64,000 nucleotides of DNA from Proteus mirabilis ATCC 29906 (GCF_000160755.1 NZ_GG668581.1:80283-144282); one strand, 5' to 3'; numbered from the stretch's first letter, positions 36,923 through 52,716 are shown. Translations and numbers: made by a program. The notes: generated by a model from the sequence alone, not told the origin.

Positions 36923-39673
36923 TTAATCGATAGAACGTTTAATTTCGATAACTTGGAACACTTCAATCATATCGCCAACACGGACATCGTTGTAGTTTTT
37001 CACACCGATACCACATTCCATACCATTACGGACTTCGTTGACGTCATCTTTAAAGCGACGCAGTGATTCAAGCTCACCTTCGTAAATAACCACGTTATCA
37101 CGTAATACGCGAATAGGATTGTTACGTTTAATGTTACCTTCAACCACCATACAACCCGCGATAGCGCCGAATTTAGGTGATTTAAACACATCACGAACCT
37201 CAGCAAGACCCATGATTTCTTGTTTGTATTCAGGCTCTAACATACCGCTCATTGCTGATTTAATTTCATCAATCAAGCTATAGATAACGGAGTAGTAACG
37301 TAAATCAACACTTTCTTGTTCGATAATACGACGAGCAGAAGCATCAGCACGAACGTTGAAACCAAGAATGATAGCATCAGAAGCAGCCGCTAAAGTCGCA
37401 TCTGTTTCAGTGATACCACCCACGCCAGAACCGATAATTTTCAGTTTAACTTCATCTGTAGAAAGTTTAACTAATGCATCAGTGATGGCTTCACAAGTTC
37501 CTTGAACATCCGTTTTCAGTACGATGTTCAGTTCAGAAACTTTACCTTCTTCCATGTTAGCAAACATGTTTTCCAGTTTAGATTTCTGTTGACGAGCCAG
37601 TTTCACTTCACGGAATTTACCTTGACGATATAAGGCAACTTCACGCGCTTTTTTCTCATCACGAACAACGGTTGCTTCATCACCCGCAGAAGGTACATTA
37701 GACAGACCTAAAATCTCAACAGGCATTGATGGGCCGGCAGATTGTACTTCTTTACCTAATTCGTTACGCATTGCACGAATACGACCGTATTCAAAGCCAC
37801 ACAGAACGATATCACCTTTATTCAAGGTACCTTCACGAACAAGGATAGTCGCAACAGGACCACGGCCTTTATCGAGGTAAGATTCGATAACAACACCGCT
37901 TGCCATACCCTCTTTTACTGCTTTCAGTTCAAGAACTTCCGCTTGTAATAAGATAGCATCCAGCAACTCGTCAATACCTAAGCCTTGTTTTGCTGACACA
38001 TGGATAAACTGAGTCTCACCACCCCAATCTTCTGGCAGAATGCCATATTGAGACAGCTCAGTTTTAACACGATCAGGATCAGCTTCTGGTTTATCAATTT
38101 TGTTCACGGCAACAACAACAGGCACATTTGCTGCTTTGGCGTGTTGGATAGCTTCGATAGTTTGTGGCATCACACCATCATCAGCAGCAACAACCAGAAC
38201 AACGATATCCGTTACCTGAGCACCACGGGCACGCATTGAAGTAAATGCGGCGTGACCTGGAGTATCTAGGAAGGTAATTTCACCTTTGTCGGTTTTAACG
38301 TGATAAGCACCGATATGCTGAGTAATACCACCTGCTTCACCTGAAGCCACTTTCGTTGAACGAATGTAGTCGAGTAAAGAGGTTTTACCATGGTCAACGT
38401 GACCCATAATAGTCACCACAGGCGCACGAGATACAGCCATTTCATCGCTAGTATCACGGTCGTTCATCACTTGTTCTTCTAACTCGTTTTCACGACGTAA
38501 GATAACTTTGTGACCCATTTCTTCCGCAACCAGTTGTGCCGTTTCTTGGTCTAAAACTTGATTGATGGTTGCCATTGCACCCATTTTCATCATTGTTTTA
38601 ATGACTTCAGAACCTTTCACTGCCATTTTGTTTGCTAAATCAGCAACTGAAATAGTCTCACCAATGACAACATCGCGGTTTACAGCAGCTGCTGGCTTAT
38701 TGAAGCCTTGCTGTAATGTGCTGTTTTTACGTCCTTTGCCTTTCTTGTTAGAACGGCCAGCAGCGCGAGCTTCTTCACGATCTGCTTTTTCAGAGTGACG
38801 GTTATTTTTCTTTGGACGAGGGGCTTTTGCTGCACGACCACGGCCACGGCCACCTTCAACCTCAGCATCACTTTCATCTTCTGCATCACGCGCATAGCGA
38901 GATGTCGTCACATGATAGTCAGTACCTTCTGTTTCAGATGACGTATCTGAAGTCCATTTTTCAGCATTTTCTTCCGCTAAGCGACGCGCTTTTTCTGCTG
39001 CAATGCGAGCTTCTTCTTCAGCTTTACGACGCTGAGCTTCTTCTGTTTTACGTTTCAGTTCAGCCTGTTCGGCTATGCGACGTGCTTTTTCCTGATCAGC
39101 CTTATCAGCTTTTGGTTTCTCGTTTTGTTTCACTTTGTCTTTTTCCGCTGCTTCGCGCTTAGCTAATTCCGCTGCTTCACGTTTTGCTTCTTCAGCTTCA
39201 CGTTTTGCCTTTTCTTCAGCCTTTTTCTTGGCTTCTTCAGCTTCACGTTTTGCTTTTTCTTCAGCTTCGCGCTGTGCTTTCTCTTGTGCTTCGCGCTGTG
39301 CTTTTTCTTCTGCTTCGCGACGCGCCTTTTCTTCCGCTTCACGCTGAGCTTGCTCTGCCGCTTGTGCTTTTTCAACTGCATCACGGTTCACATAAGTGCG
39401 TTTTTTGCGGACTTCGATGGCTACTGATTTATTTTTGCCACCTGTACCAGGAACACTTAACGTACTACGCACTTTGCGCTGTAACGTTAATTTTTCTGGT
39501 TGGCTGGTTGACTCTTTATCACGGTTCAACCAAGCCAGCAAGGTTTCTTTCTCTTTTTGGGAGACAGAATCAGAGACGGTTTTCTTAATACCGGCATCAG
39601 CAAACTGCTGTACCAAACGTTCAACCGGTGTCTGAATCTCTTCTGCAAGTGATTTTACTGTTTCATCTGTCAT
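36923..39673 (-). CDS. infB: Translation initiation factor IF-2
   Basis: A 916-residue GTPase that brings initiator tRNA to the 30S subunit. The N-terminal IF2 domain is followed by a long Lys/Glu/Ala/Arg repeat region (about 100-235, repeated REAEEKA units). Further on come a second IF2_N domain and the GTPase domain with GHVDHGKTS (near 425), DTPGHAAF and NKID. The beta-barrel and C-terminal fMet-tRNA-binding domains end the protein. Slightly longer than E. coli IF2 (890) because of the charged repeat. Twenty-two bp after nusA. Confidence 0.97.
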   Translation of the reverse strand: MTDETVKSLAEEIQTPVERLVQQFADAGIKKTVSDSVSQKEKETLLAWLNRDKESTSQPEKLTLQRKVRSTLSVPGTGGKNKSVAIEVRKKRTYVNRDAVEKAQAAEQAQREAEEKARREAEEKAQREAQEKAQREAEEKAKREAEEAKKKAEEKAKREAEEAKREAAELAKREAAEKDKVKQNEKPKADKADQEKARRIAEQAELKRKTEEAQRRKAEEEARIAAEKARRLAEENAEKWTSDTSSETEGTDYHVTTSRYARDAEDESDAEVEGGRGRGRAAKAPRPKKNNRHSEKADREEARAAGRSNKKGKGRKNSTLQQGFNKPAAAVNRDVVIGETISVADLANKMAVKGSEVIKTMMKMGAMATINQVLDQETAQLVAEEMGHKVILRRENELEEQVMNDRDTSDEMAVSRAPVVTIMGHVDHGKTSLLDYIRSTKVASGEAGGITQHIGAYHVKTDKGEITFLDTPGHAAFTSMRARGAQVTDIVVLVVAADDGVMPQTIEAIQHAKAANVPVVVAVNKIDKPEADPDRVKTELSQYGILPEDWGGETQFIHVSAKQGLGIDELLDAILLQAEVLELKAVKEGMASGVVIESYLDKGRGPVATILVREGTLNKGDIVLCGFEYGRIRAMRNELGKEVQSAGPSMPVEILGLSNVPSAGDEATVVRDEKKAREVALYRQGKFREVKLARQQKSKLENMFANMEEGKVSELNIVLKTDVQGTCEAITDALVKLSTDEVKLKIIGSGVGGITETDATLAAASDAIILGFNVRADASARRIIEQESVDLRYYSVIYSLIDEIKSAMSGMLEPEYKQEIMGLAEVRDVFKSPKFGAIAGCMVVEGNIKRNNPIRVLRDNVVIYEGELESLRRFKDDVNEVRNGMECGIGVKNYNDVRVGDMIEVFQVIEIKRSID

Positions 39674-39695
39674 TCTGTTCCTTCCTGCTCAGTTG

Positions 39696-41758
<2,063 letters not shown>

Positions 41759-41876
41759 TTATGCAACTGGACCCTGTAACTTGCCAATCGAGATAACCTC
41801 TTCTACGGCACATTCCACTCAGGATCATAATCGGTTTACAAGATGATTAATGAGAAAAGTGCTGTATTGTTAGAAG

Positions 41877-41953
<77 letters not shown>

Positions 41954-42013
41954 TTCGAAAAACGTGGCAAATTTTACGCTGATAACAAGCAAAACGCAAG
42001 CTATCTGGAATAA

Positions 42014-42103
42014 TGGTGCCGAGAACGGGACTTGAACCCGTACGCCCGTTTTGTAGGCACTACCACCTCAAGGTAGCGTGTATACCAATTTCACCACCTC
42101 GGC
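42014..42103 (-). tRNA. leuU: tRNA-Leu (GAG)
   Basis: A class II tRNA of about 90 nt with encoded CCA, a long variable arm and anticodon loop CTTGAGG (anticodon GAG). The acceptor stem is GCCGAGG with TCTCGGC. It lies directly downstream of secG, as leuU does in E. coli. Confidence 0.95.
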
Positions 42104-42167
42104 ACTTTAATGAGACTGTTTATTTAACCAAAACCCCAAACAATCTCATTTTTAACTATTACTTAGT

Positions 42168-42512
42168 TTACTGCGGAATATCTGTGTTTGCTGGTGCTAC
42201 AGGCGCTGCTAATTGCTCAGCTTTTTTCGCTTCTTCTGCAGTCTGCTCGATAGACATCCACTTACTGTCTTCACGAACAGTTTTATTGGCACTTAAATTA
42301 CCTAAAATAAGGCAAAGTACAATAAACACTGTTGCTAAAACAGCGGTCATACGGGTCATGAAATTTGCTGAACCGCTTGAACCAAATACTGTACCGGAAG
42401 CACCTGCACCAAAAGAAGCGCCCATATCAGCACCTTTACCCTGCTGTAACAGGATCAGACCAACCAGCCCTGTTGCTGCAATGATAAGAATAACAATGAG
42501 TGCTGTATACAT
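42168..42512 (-). CDS. secG: Preprotein translocase subunit SecG
   Basis: A 114-residue SecYEG subunit with two transmembrane helices (about 3-22 and 53-72) and the conserved loop LLQQGKGADMGASFGAGASGTVFGSSG. The C-terminal tail is variable. Followed by tRNA-Leu. Confidence 0.96.
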   Translation of the reverse strand: MYTALIVILIIAATGLVGLILLQQGKGADMGASFGAGASGTVFGSSGSANFMTRMTAVLATVFIVLCLILGNLSANKTVREDSKWMSIEQTAEEAKKAEQLAAPVAPANTDIPQ

Positions 42513-42678
42513 TTGCGTTACCTATTCTATGGAACTTATCGCCTATGCGATAACCTTCGATTGCTTCACCCGCTTTAGTTCAACGACCTTACTAAGCGGG
42601 TGTGAATACTAACCAAACCTGAACTGACAAGCAAGGTTATTTTACTATAAAGTGATTAATTGAAGAAAAAAACAGCAA

Positions 42679-44016
42679 TTAGCCAACATGTTTTACTGCA
42701 TCAGCAATACGATTCGCCATCGCTGTGACTTGCTCTTCATTTTCGCCTTCAACCATCACTCGAATTAATGGTTCTGTTCCTGATTTACGTAATAAAACGC
42801 GTCCCTTACCACCAAGCTCCGCCTCGACTTCTTTTGCGACTTGCTGAACTTCTGTGGATTGTAGAGGATCGTGATTTCCCGTAAAACGAACATTCACCAA
42901 AATTTGTGGTAATAATTTCATGCCACTGCATAGATCATGCAAGCTCATATGGTTACGAACCATTGCGCTTAATACTTGCAGACCAGCAACAATACCATCA
43001 CCCGTTGTTGTCTTATCAAGTAAAATAATATGACCCGAGTTTTCCGCCCCTAAACGCCAGCCTTTTTCTTGCAATTTCTCAAGCACATAGCGGTCACCCA
43101 CTTTCGCTCTCACAAAAGGAATACCAAGCTGTTTTAAGGCAATCTCTAACCCCATATTACTCATTAGTGTACCGACGGCACCACCACGTAGTTGACCTTG
43201 ACGCAATGCTTCTCGCGCAATGATATAGAGAATTTGGTCACCATCTACTTTTAGGCCTTTATGATCAACCATAATAATACGGTCACCATCACCATCAAAG
43301 GCTAAACCAACGTCGGCCCCCTCTTCTAACACGCGTTTTTGCAACATACGTACATCTGTTGCACCACATTCGTCATTGATATTGATGCCCGTAGGCTCAC
43401 AACCAATAGTGATAACCTCAGCCCCGAGTTCACGAAAAACATTAGGCGCAATATGGTAAGTTGCACCATGGGCACAATCCACAACAACTTTTAACCCATT
43501 TAAATTATTTTCGTTAGGGAACGTACCTTTACAAAATTCAATATAACGGCCTGCGGCATCAACAATGCGATTCGCACGCCCTAATTCTGCAGACTCTACA
43601 CAAGTGATCGGTTTTTCCATTTCCGCTTCAATAGCTTCTTCTACTTCATCAGGTAGTTTTGTACCATCAATGGAGAAGAATTTGATGCCATTATCATAAT
43701 AGGGATTATGAGAAGCAGAAATCACTATGCCAGCTTCTGCTCTGAAAGTACGGGTTAAATAAGCGACCGCGGGGGTTGGCATCGGGCCTGTAAATGAAGC
43801 AGATAATCCTGCAGCAGCAAGGCCTGCTTCTAGAGCCGATTCCAACATATAACCAGAAATACGAGTATCTTTACCGATAATGATTTTTCGTGAGCCGTGA
43901 CGTGCAAGTACTTTACCTGCAGCCCAGCCTAGCTTTAATACAAAATCAGGTGTAATAGGGCTGTCACCTACTTTTCCACGGATACCGTCTGTTCCAAAGT
44001 ATTTACGTTCGCTCAT
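42679..44016 (-). CDS. glmM: Phosphoglucosamine mutase
   Basis: Interconverts glucosamine-6-phosphate and glucosamine-1-phosphate for UDP-GlcNAc synthesis. The 445-residue product has active-site serine motif [12 protein letters not shown] (near 100-110), metal loop DGDGDR (near 241-246) and phosphate-binding [12 protein letters not shown] near the C-terminus. The start overlaps the folP stop by 4 bp. Confidence 0.97.
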   Translation of the reverse strand: MSERKYFGTDGIRGKVGDSPITPDFVLKLGWAAGKVLARHGSRKIIIGKDTRISGYMLESALEAGLAAAGLSASFTGPMPTPAVAYLTRTFRAEAGIVISASHNPYYDNGIKFFSIDGTKLPDEVEEAIEAEMEKPITCVESAELGRANRIVDAAGRYIEFCKGTFPNENNLNGLKVVVDCAHGATYHIAPNVFRELGAEVITIGCEPTGININDECGATDVRMLQKRVLEEGADVGLAFDGDGDRIIMVDHKGLKVDGDQILYIIAREALRQGQLRGGAVGTLMSNMGLEIALKQLGIPFVRAKVGDRYVLEKLQEKGWRLGAENSGHIILLDKTTTGDGIVAGLQVLSAMVRNHMSLHDLCSGMKLLPQILVNVRFTGNHDPLQSTEVQQVAKEVEAELGGKGRVLLRKSGTEPLIRVMVEGENEEQVTAMANRIADAVKHVG

Positions 44017-44855
44017 TCATTATTTTCCTTTGCAGAAAGAGTCGCCTGCACGACTTTCATCGCATCTACAGTCTCTTTAACATCGTGTACACGAATAATT
44101 TGTGCCCCTTGCATTGCAGCAATAACTGCGCAAGCAACACTACCAGCAACACGCTCTTGTGGCGGAACATTGAGTAACTGCCCTACCATTGATTTACGTG
44201 ACATTCCGGCGAGTATCGGTAAACCAAAGTGATGAAAATCACTTAGATGTGCTAATAATTGATAATTATGCGCTAAATTTTTACCAAAGCCGAAGCCTGG
44301 ATCAAGAATAATTTGATTTTTCTCGATACCAGCATCAATACAACGTTGAATATTCTCTGCCAGAAAAGCATCAACTTCTATCATCACATTCTTATACTGC
44401 GGCGAATGTTGCATTGTTTTAGGTAAACCTTGCATATGCATAATACAAACAGGTAACCCCGTTTTTGCAGCCGCCTGAAGTGCTCCAGGTTCGGTAAGTG
44501 AACGTATATCATTGATAATAGAGGCACCCGCTTGAGCGGACTCCGTGATCACTTGTGCTTTGGATGTATCAACAGAAATCCACACATCAAAACGTTGCTG
44601 GATAGCTTCGACCACAGGAATAACACGATGTAACTCTTCATCGACAGAAACATCACTGGCACCCGGCCTTGTTGATTCACCACCGATATCGATGATAGAA
44701 GCCCCTTCAGCAATAAGTTTAGCGGCGTGGTTAATAGCATCATTAAGAGAGTTATGCGTTCCGCCATCAGAAAATGAATCTGGCGTCACATTTAAAATGC
44801 CCATCACTTGGGGTGAAGATAAATTAAGCTCTCTTCCTCTGGCAATTAATTTCAT
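44013..44855 (-). CDS. folP: Dihydropteroate synthase
   Basis: Joins p-aminobenzoate to dihydropterin pyrophosphate in folate synthesis; the target of sulfonamides. At 280 residues it is of normal length. Motifs are [15 protein letters not shown] (near 18-32), [20 protein letters not shown] and [10 protein letters not shown]. No insertion typical of resistant Sul enzymes is seen. Translationally coupled to glmM, downstream of ftsH. Confidence 0.97.
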   Translation of the reverse strand: MKLIARGRELNLSSPQVMGILNVTPDSFSDGGTHNSLNDAINHAAKLIAEGASIIDIGGESTRPGASDVSVDEELHRVIPVVEAIQQRFDVWISVDTSKAQVITESAQAGASIINDIRSLTEPGALQAAAKTGLPVCIMHMQGLPKTMQHSPQYKNVMIEVDAFLAENIQRCIDAGIEKNQIILDPGFGFGKNLAHNYQLLAHLSDFHHFGLPILAGMSRKSMVGQLLNVPPQERVAGSVACAVIAAMQGAQIIRVHDVKETVDAMKVVQATLSAKENNE

Positions 44856-44873
44856 TTCGTTGATACCTATATA

Positions 44874-44899
44874 AAAAAACCCCAGAAAGCCTGGGGTTT
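44874..44899 (-). terminator. Terminator after ftsH
   Basis: ACCCCAG...CTGGGGT with a 5-nt loop is followed by seven Ts on the minus strand. It lies between ftsH and folP, so folP-glmM may rely on read-through or its own promoter. Confidence 0.85.
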
Positions 44900-44936
44900 G
44901 TATTTATAGCTTACTCAATATAGAACCCGATAAGGA

Positions 44937-46877
44937 TTAATGAGTATTGTTATCAGAAGGTGTGTCACTCTCTGATCCTGACTTATTATTTGGCTCATTC
45001 GTCACATGTGTTTGTGTCGGCTGTGCTGTAGCGGTATTTGCACCACTATTGCCATTATTGCCTTCCCAACCTGCCGGTGGACGAACTTCACGACGATTCA
45101 TTAAGTCATCAATTTGAGGTGCATCAATGGTTTCATAAGTCATTAATGCATCTTTCATTGAGTGCAGAATATCTAGGTTGTCCATCAGGATTTGACGAGC
45201 ACGGGTATAGTTACGATCGATGATAGCTTTAATTTCTTCGTCGATAGTACGTGCTGTTTCATCTGACATATGTTGCGCTTTAGCAACTGAACGACCTAAG
45301 AACACCTCACCGTCTTCATCAGCATACAGTAATGGCCCTAATTTTTCAGAGAAGCCCCACTGTGTCACCATGTTACGCGCAATATTGGTTGCCACTTTGA
45401 TATCATTAGAAGCCCCTGTCGAAACATGTTCAGGCCCATAAATGATCTCTTCCGCTAAACGACCACCATAAAGTGTTGAAATTTGGCTTTCCAGTTTTTG
45501 ACGGCTGGCACTGATTTGGTCACCTTCAGGTAAGAAGAAAGTCACACCTAATGCACGTCCACGCGGGATAATCGTCACTTTATGTACCGGATCATGTTCA
45601 GGCACTAAACGACCAATAATGGCGTGTCCCGCTTCATGATAAGCCGTTGATGCTTTTTGTTCTTCGGTCATAACCATTGAACGGCGTTCAGCACCCATCA
45701 TGATCTTATCTTTTGCTTTTTCGAACTCGACCATTGAAACAACACGTTTGTTACCGCGTGCGGCAAATAGTGCAGCTTCATTAACCAAGTTTGCCAAGTC
45801 AGCACCGGAGAAACCCGGAGTACCACGAGCAAGGATCGCAGGATCAACGTCTGGTGATAATGGCACTCGGCGCATATGCACTTTCAGAATTTGCTCACGA
45901 CCACGAACATCTGGTAAACCTACGACGACTTGACGGTCAAAACGACCTGGACGTAATAATGCAGGGTCTAATACGTCAGGGCGGTTAGTTGCGGCAATCA
46001 CGATGATACCTTCGTTGCCTTCAAAACCATCCATTTCGACCAGCATCTGGTTCAGCGTTTGTTCACGTTCATCATGACCACCGCCAAGACCGGCACCACG
46101 TTGACGACCAACCGCATCGATTTCATCGATAAAGATGATACAAGGTGCTGCTTTTTTAGCCTGTTCAAACATATCACGAACACGAGAAGCACCGACCCCG
46201 ACAAACATTTCAACGAAGTCAGAACCAGAAATAGTAAAGAAAGGTACTTTTGCTTCACCAGCAATCGCTTTTGCTAATAATGTTTTACCCGTACCAGGAG
46301 GACCAACCATTAGGATACCTTTCGGAATTTTACCACCTAATTTCTGGAAACGACCCGGATCACGTAAATACTCAACTAGCTCGCTGACTTCTTCTTTTGC
46401 CTCATCACAACCTGCAACATCAGCAAAGGTTGTTTTGATTTGGTCTTCTGTCAACATGCGAGCCTTACTCTTACCAAAAGACATCGCACCTTTACCGCCA
46501 CCACCTTGCATTTGGCGCATAAAGAAGATCCAAAGACCAATCAGTAAAAGCATTGGGAACCAAGACACAAAAATTTGTGTTAGAAGACTTTGACCTTCAA
46601 TGGGTTCACCGGTCACTTTTACATTACGGTTCATTAAAGTGGTCAGCAGGTTATCATCACGCATAGGCATATACGTGCTGTACTTTGAGTTATCTGTTTT
46701 AGTTACATTAATATCATAACCACTTATGCTGACCTCGCGTAACTGGTTATTAGTTAACTCATTGATAAAGGTAGAGTAATCCACCTTACGACTATTCGAA
46801 TCGCTGGGTCCGAAGCTCTGGAATAATGACATCAATACGACTGCAATGACTAACCAGAGGATCAGGTTTTTCGCCAT
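44937..46877 (-). CDS. ftsH: ATP-dependent zinc metalloprotease FtsH
   Basis: A membrane-bound AAA+ protease that degrades LpxC, sigma-32 and misassembled membrane proteins. The 646-residue product has two N-terminal transmembrane helices (about 5-23 and 100-120), Walker A GPPGTGKT, Walker B IIFIDEID, an SRH segment and the HEAGH zinc motif near residue 415. The C-terminal tail is Asn/Ser-rich. ATG 46877 is chosen; TTG at 46886 would add MSD, an alternative also noted in E. coli. Follows rlmE. Confidence 0.97.
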   Translation of the reverse strand: MAKNLILWLVIAVVLMSLFQSFGPSDSNSRKVDYSTFINELTNNQLREVSISGYDINVTKTDNSKYSTYMPMRDDNLLTTLMNRNVKVTGEPIEGQSLLTQIFVSWFPMLLLIGLWIFFMRQMQGGGGKGAMSFGKSKARMLTEDQIKTTFADVAGCDEAKEEVSELVEYLRDPGRFQKLGGKIPKGILMVGPPGTGKTLLAKAIAGEAKVPFFTISGSDFVEMFVGVGASRVRDMFEQAKKAAPCIIFIDEIDAVGRQRGAGLGGGHDEREQTLNQMLVEMDGFEGNEGIIVIAATNRPDVLDPALLRPGRFDRQVVVGLPDVRGREQILKVHMRRVPLSPDVDPAILARGTPGFSGADLANLVNEAALFAARGNKRVVSMVEFEKAKDKIMMGAERRSMVMTEEQKASTAYHEAGHAIIGRLVPEHDPVHKVTIIPRGRALGVTFFLPEGDQISASRQKLESQISTLYGGRLAEEIIYGPEHVSTGASNDIKVATNIARNMVTQWGFSEKLGPLLYADEDGEVFLGRSVAKAQHMSDETARTIDEEIKAIIDRNYTRARQILMDNLDILHSMKDALMTYETIDAPQIDDLMNRREVRPPAGWEGNNGNSGANTATAQPTQTHVTNEPNNKSGSESDTPSDNNTH

Positions 46878-46933
46878 GTCACTCAAGGGATTAACCTCAT
46901 ATTACAACTGTGTTAACAAATAGCTTTAGGGTA

Positions 46934-47563
46934 CTAAAGTTTACGCCCTGTGGCTACAATATATACCTCACGAGAACGAGACCGCGAAGCGTCTGGTTTA
47001 CGAACTTTCACTTTCGTAAACAGGGAGCGTATTTGCCCCAGGTACTCATCAAAGCCTTCTCCCTGAAACACTTTGACAATAAAACTTCCCCCGGGAGCCA
47101 GCACATCACGACACATATCAAGCGCTAACTCTACTAAATACATGGATCGAGGAATATCGACCGCGGGTGTTCCGCTCATGTTTGGAGCCATGTCAGACAT
47201 GACAACCTGGACTTTATTATCACCTACTCTATCAAGCAATGCCTTCAATACAAGTTCATCACGAAAATCGCCTTGAAGGAAATCGACACCAACGATAGGA
47301 TCCATAGGTAAAAGGTCACATGCGATGATCCTACCTTTATTTCCTAACTGCTGTACGACATATTGAGACCACCCACCCGGAGCAGCACCTAAATCGACAA
47401 CGGTCATACCTGGTTTGAAAATGTTATCACTTTGCTGAATTTCTTCCAATTTAAACCAAGCTCGAGAGCGAAACCCTTTTTTCTTTGCTTGTTGAACATA
47501 TTTATCACTAAAATGTTCTTGTAACCAGCGGCTAGAGCTTGCCGAACGTTTTTTATTGGCCAT
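46934..47563 (-). CDS. rlmE: 23S rRNA 2-prime-O-methyltransferase RlmE
   Basis: Methylates U2552 of 23S rRNA, needed for 50S maturation. At 209 residues it equals E. coli RlmE/FtsJ. The SAM motif is [15 protein letters not shown]; the K-D-K-E catalytic set includes Asp in [10 protein letters not shown] and Lys in [13 protein letters not shown] 47563 matches the family start. Divergent from yhbY and upstream of ftsH. Confidence 0.96.
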   Translation of the reverse strand: MANKKRSASSSRWLQEHFSDKYVQQAKKKGFRSRAWFKLEEIQQSDNIFKPGMTVVDLGAAPGGWSQYVVQQLGNKGRIIACDLLPMDPIVGVDFLQGDFRDELVLKALLDRVGDNKVQVVMSDMAPNMSGTPAVDIPRSMYLVELALDMCRDVLAPGGSFIVKVFQGEGFDEYLGQIRSLFTKVKVRKPDASRSRSREVYIVATGRKL

Positions 47564-47708
47564 TGCGTTTTCCAACTATCATACACTTAGCAATCAAAAA
47601 TTTTACTTCTTCACTCATTTTACCGCATCTTGACGACATTTTATGGTGATAAATGAGAGATGGCGTTAGAATAGACCGTTTTCAATCCCAACTAAGCAAA
47701 AATTAATG

Positions 47709-48002
47709 ATGACTCTTAACAAAAAACAAATTCAACACCTGAAAGGGCTCGCTCATCATCTCAATCCTGTCGTTATGATCGGTAACAACGGGTTGACTGA
47801 AGGCGTTCTTGCAGAAATTGAAATCGCTCTGGCACATCATGAGCTTATCAAAGTCAAAATCGCAGGCGAAGATCGAGATGTTAAAAACTTGATCGTGGCA
47901 GCGATTGTGCGTGAAAGCGGTGCACAGAATGTACAAGTTATCGGAAAAATGGTTGTTCTTTATCGCCCTTCTGAAGCGCGTAAAATTATTTTACCGAAAT
48001 AA
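47709..48002 (+). CDS. yhbY: Ribosome assembly RNA-binding protein YhbY (CRM domain)
   Basis: A 97-residue single CRM-domain protein bound to pre-50S particles in E. coli. The GxxG-like loop is in MIGNNGLTEGVLAEI. ATG 47709 gives the same length as E. coli YhbY; the adjacent ATG 47706 is possible. Ends at a strong bidirectional terminator shared with greA. Confidence 0.93.
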   Translation: MTLNKKQIQHLKGLAHHLNPVVMIGNNGLTEGVLAEIEIALAHHELIKVKIAGEDRDVKNLIVAAIVRESGAQNVQVIGKMVVLYRPSEARKIILPK

Positions 48003-48046
48003 AACTTATACCTTTATATAAAAATGCCATAACTAACTCTATGGCA

Positions 48047-48072
48047 AAAAAGGCCTTTTCAGGCCTTTTTTA
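48047..48072. terminator. Bidirectional terminator, yhbY and greA
   Basis: AAAAAAGGCC (48047-48056) with GGCCTTTTTT (48063-48072) forms a 10-bp stem with a 6-nt loop, between converging genes. Confidence 0.9.
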
Positions 48073-48124
48073 ATATTACCACAGGATAGCATTCTAGTTT
48101 TCTATAGAAACGTAAAATTACAAA

Positions 48125-48601
48125 TTAAATATATTCTACGTTTAAAACTTCATACTCTACTTGGCCGCCTGGGGTGTTAATGACCACCACATCATCTAAC
48201 TCTTTACCAATCAATCCACGGGCAATCGGTGAGTTGACTGAAATTAAGTTTTCTTTAATGTTTGCTTCATCATCACCAACAATGCGGTATTTTTGCTCTT
48301 CTTCAGTATCCACATTGAGTAACGTCACCGTGGCACCAAAAATAATACGTCCATTATTTGTCATTTTAGTGATATCAATGACTTGCGCATTTGATAATTT
48401 TGCTTCAATTTCTTGAATGCGGCCTTCACAGAAACCCTGTTGTTCACGAGCTGCGTGATATTCCGCGTTTTCTTTTAAGTCGCCATGTTCCCGTGCCTCA
48501 GCAATGGCCGCGGTAATTTCTGGGCGACGAACACTTTTTAGATATTCCAGTTCTTCGCGTAATTTTTCTGCTCCGAGAACTGTCATAGGGATCTGATTCA
48601 T
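48125..48601 (-). CDS. greA: Transcription elongation factor GreA
   Basis: A 158-residue factor that stimulates RNA polymerase to cleave backtracked transcripts. The N-terminal antiparallel coiled coil (about 10-75) has the acidic tip residues in [17 protein letters not shown], and the C-terminal FKBP-like domain ends the protein. Length is normal. Confidence 0.97.
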   Translation of the reverse strand: MNQIPMTVLGAEKLREELEYLKSVRRPEITAAIAEAREHGDLKENAEYHAAREQQGFCEGRIQEIEAKLSNAQVIDITKMTNNGRIIFGATVTLLNVDTEEEQKYRIVGDDEANIKENLISVNSPIARGLIGKELDDVVVINTPGGQVEYEVLNVEYI

Positions 48602-49014
48602 GTGTTAATACCTCAATACTATTCCTAATAAAAAATAGGTATCATCCTGATTTTTTATACTAACAACACAGAGAAAAGGTTCTACTTTACTCTTCTCAAG
48701 ACAAAAAAAGACACAGGCAGCCTTAATGAGGGCCTGTCCCTTTATATATTCGATGAATAGAAAATAATTGTAACTTTCTACCCTTTTGGTTGGGAAGTAG
48801 TAAAAACCTCCCTTATCTAAAGCTAAACTAAATCTAACACAAGAGGCCAATGGCTTCACGTCTTATTCTCGTTTTAAAAACAGGATAAGTAATATTTTCT
48901 GATAATCAGATAATCACACGTGTTACCGTTTACTTTTGCCCTCATTGCCCTTTAGTATTAGCCTCTGGCAATCAACACTATAGCGTTAAGCTTATAGTTA
49001 CGGATAGAGAAATT
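48602..49014. other. Non-coding region between divergent greA and dacB
   Basis: A 413-bp gap. An 84-codon minus-strand frame (48605-48859) has an unconvincing composition, no ribosome-binding site and no family resemblance, and is treated as chance. Promoters for greA and dacB are expected; I cannot place them with confidence. Confidence 0.5.
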
Positions 49015-50457
49015 ATGCGCTTATTACCTATATTCCGCGGAATATTTTATACCTTGAGTCTGTTAAGCTTTTCAACCCTCGCCATTCCTGTTGAAAAATA
49101 TATAGAACTTTTGCCTGATGGCACTCAAGTCGGTTTAATCACCCAAACTGTTGGCGCATCCTCCCCTAACCTAACTTATAATGATAATCAATTATCTTTG
49201 CCAGCCAGCACACAAAAAGTGGTCACAGCTTTAGCCGCCCTATTGCAATTAGGGGGCGATTATCAATTTACCACCACAATGGAAACGGAAGGTAAGATAA
49301 AAAACAATCAACTAGAGGGTGATTTAATTTTCCGTTTTAGTGGTGATCCTACGCTAACTCGCCAGCAATTACGAGCAATGGTTGCCGTATTAAAACAATC
49401 TGGCGTCACAAAAATAACGGGAAATTTATTAATTGATACCTCTGCTTTCTCCAGCCATGACAAAGCGCCGGGATGGGTTTGGAATGATATGACCCAATGC
49501 TTTAGTGCCCCACCAAGTGCCGCTATTGTAGATAAAAATTGTTTTTCCGTCTTACTGCAAAGTGGTCAAAAAGAAGGTGATATCGCCACCATACGTAAAG
49601 CGTCTTTTTATCCTGTCACGGTTTTAAGCGAAGTTGAAACCTATGAAAAAGGCTCAACACGAACCCGCTTTTGCGAATTAGACGTCACGGTGAGAGATTT
49701 AAATACTTATGTGATAACAGGCTGCATTCCTAAACGTGAAGAAGCCATGCCGCTGATGTTTTCCATTCAAGATGGTGCGCACTGGGCAGGTATATTGCTA
49801 AAAGAAGAGTTACAACGTGCAGATATTGAGCTGGACGGTTATGTCAAACGCCGCTCCCAACCTAAAGCCCCTGTTACTGTTTTAGCACAAACACAATCTA
49901 AACCGTTACACACTTTATTGACGACGATGTTAAAAGAGTCTGACAATATGATTGCAGATGCCGTATTTAGAACTATTGGTCGTGAATATTATGGTGTTGC
50001 TGGCACTTGGCGTTCAGGGGCGGATGCCACTCGTGCTATTTTAAAACAAAAAGCGGGCATTGATTTAGCTAATACAATTATGGTGGATGGATCTGGGCTT
50101 TCCCGCCATAACCTGATAGCCCCCGCAACCATGATGCAAGTATTACAATATGTCGGACAACATGATAGTGAATTAAATTTTATCAGTATGCTTCCTCTTG
50201 CCGGTCATGATGGTACATTGCAATATCGTGGTGGTTTTACTGAAGCGGGCGTCAACGGTAAAGTTTCCGCTAAAACAGGTTCACTCAAGGGAGTGTATAA
50301 TCTAGCTGGCTTTATGACCACAGCCAATGGACAGAAAGTGGCATTTGTACAATTTATTTCTGCCTACTCTCCCCCTACACAAAATCGCAATGCTGGACGC
50401 GCCTATTTGGTTCGTTTTGAAACGAATTTATATAAAGATATCTATAACAATAAATAG
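49015..50457 (+). CDS. dacB: Penicillin-binding protein 4 (D-Ala-D-Ala carboxypeptidase/endopeptidase)
   Basis: A 480-residue periplasmic class C low-molecular-mass PBP trimming and cutting peptidoglycan cross-links. A signal peptide (about 1-22) precedes the mature protein. Catalytic motifs are SxxK in LPASTQKVV (near residue 65), SDN in KESDNMIAD and KTG in SAKTGSLKGV. The large insert domain between SxxK and SDN is present. Followed by a terminator and convergent with obgE. Confidence 0.96.
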   Translation: MRLLPIFRGIFYTLSLLSFSTLAIPVEKYIELLPDGTQVGLITQTVGASSPNLTYNDNQLSLPASTQKVVTALAALLQLGGDYQFTTTMETEGKIKNNQLEGDLIFRFSGDPTLTRQQLRAMVAVLKQSGVTKITGNLLIDTSAFSSHDKAPGWVWNDMTQCFSAPPSAAIVDKNCFSVLLQSGQKEGDIATIRKASFYPVTVLSEVETYEKGSTRTRFCELDVTVRDLNTYVITGCIPKREEAMPLMFSIQDGAHWAGILLKEELQRADIELDGYVKRRSQPKAPVTVLAQTQSKPLHTLLTTMLKESDNMIADAVFRTIGREYYGVAGTWRSGADATRAILKQKAGIDLANTIMVDGSGLSRHNLIAPATMMQVLQYVGQHDSELNFISMLPLAGHDGTLQYRGGFTEAGVNGKVSAKTGSLKGVYNLAGFMTTANGQKVAFVQFISAYSPPTQNRNAGRAYLVRFETNLYKDIYNNK

Positions 50458-50478
50458 CACTATTATTTGTTAGAAAGT

Positions 50479-50508
50479 AAAAACGCCTGAAAATTCAGGC
50501 GTTTTTTA
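50479..50508. terminator. Bidirectional terminator, dacB and obgE
   Basis: A 13-bp stem AAAAACGCCTGAA with TTCAGGCGTTTTT and a very short loop, then a T run; it lies between converging genes. Confidence 0.9.
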
Positions 50509-50567
50509 TGTCTCGCTATCTGTATGTCTATACGATACCGAGACAACAATACCGATAAAAAGAGAGA

Positions 50568-51782
<1,215 letters not shown>

Positions 51783-51810
51783 TTACCCAGAGATGGCCTT
51801 TTTTAAATAT

Positions 51811-51843
51811 AAAAAGCCCCGCAACAGACTGTGCAGGGCTTTT
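51811..51843 (-). terminator. Terminator after rplU-rpmA
   Basis: AAAAGCCCTGCA pairs with TGCGGGGCTTTTT (one mismatch), followed on the minus strand by a T run. It separates rpmA from obgE. Confidence 0.85.
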
Positions 51844-51868
51844 AACTCGGTGTTTAAAGGACCGGTAA

Positions 51869-52138
<270 letters not shown>

Positions 52139-52145
52139 CTAAACC

Positions 52146-52454
52146 TTAAGCGATACCAGTGATTTTAACATCAGTAAACCACTGACGGTGGCCCTGTTGT
52201 TTACGGCTGTGTTTACGACGACGGAACTTAACAATTTTAACTTTCTCGCCGCGACCGTGAGCAACCACTTCCGCTTTAACTTTAACGCCCTCAAGGATTG
52301 GAGCGCCAATTTGAATGTTGTCGCCATCAGCGACCATCATGACGGTGTCAAACTCAATAGTTTCGCCAGTTGCTACTTCAAGCTTTTCTAAGCGAATTGT
52401 TTGACCTTCGCTGACTCGGTGTTGTTTACCACCACTTTGGAAAACCGCGTACAT
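52146..52454 (-). CDS. rplU: 50S ribosomal protein L21
   Basis: A 102-residue ribosomal protein starting [14 protein letters not shown] and containing [25 protein letters not shown] 52454 has GGAG about 6 bp upstream; the longer ORF to 52517 is leader sequence. Divergent from ispB. Confidence 0.98.
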
Positions 52455-52716
52455 ATAAACTCCGCTTTCCGCACACTCCCAATATGTATAATTTGAGTGC
52501 ACAATTAAAATATTCACATAGGGCGCGAATTCTACGCAAATTTAGTCGCGATGACAAGTATAGATCGCAAACAACCAGCAAAAAAAAGAGTTTTTTACAC
52601 AATATTTATTTCAGCCATTTTTAAAGTACAATCTAAATTATAAGAGAGTAAAATCTATGGCATGATCATTTTTTATTAATTATAACGCGCTCATTGGCGA
52701 GCCAAAGTCGAAAAAC

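Noticed and set aside
39135-39384. Overlapping ORFs on both strands inside infB with repetitive Ser/Ala, Leu or Lys content
   Set aside because: They are frame shadows of the Lys/Glu/Ala repeat region of IF-2; the repeats come from the coiled-coil codons.
48605-48859. 84-codon minus-strand ORF between greA and dacB
   Set aside because: No ribosome-binding site, no recognisable domain or signal, and an odd mix of hydrophobic and basic residues. Best read as chance in a promoter gap.
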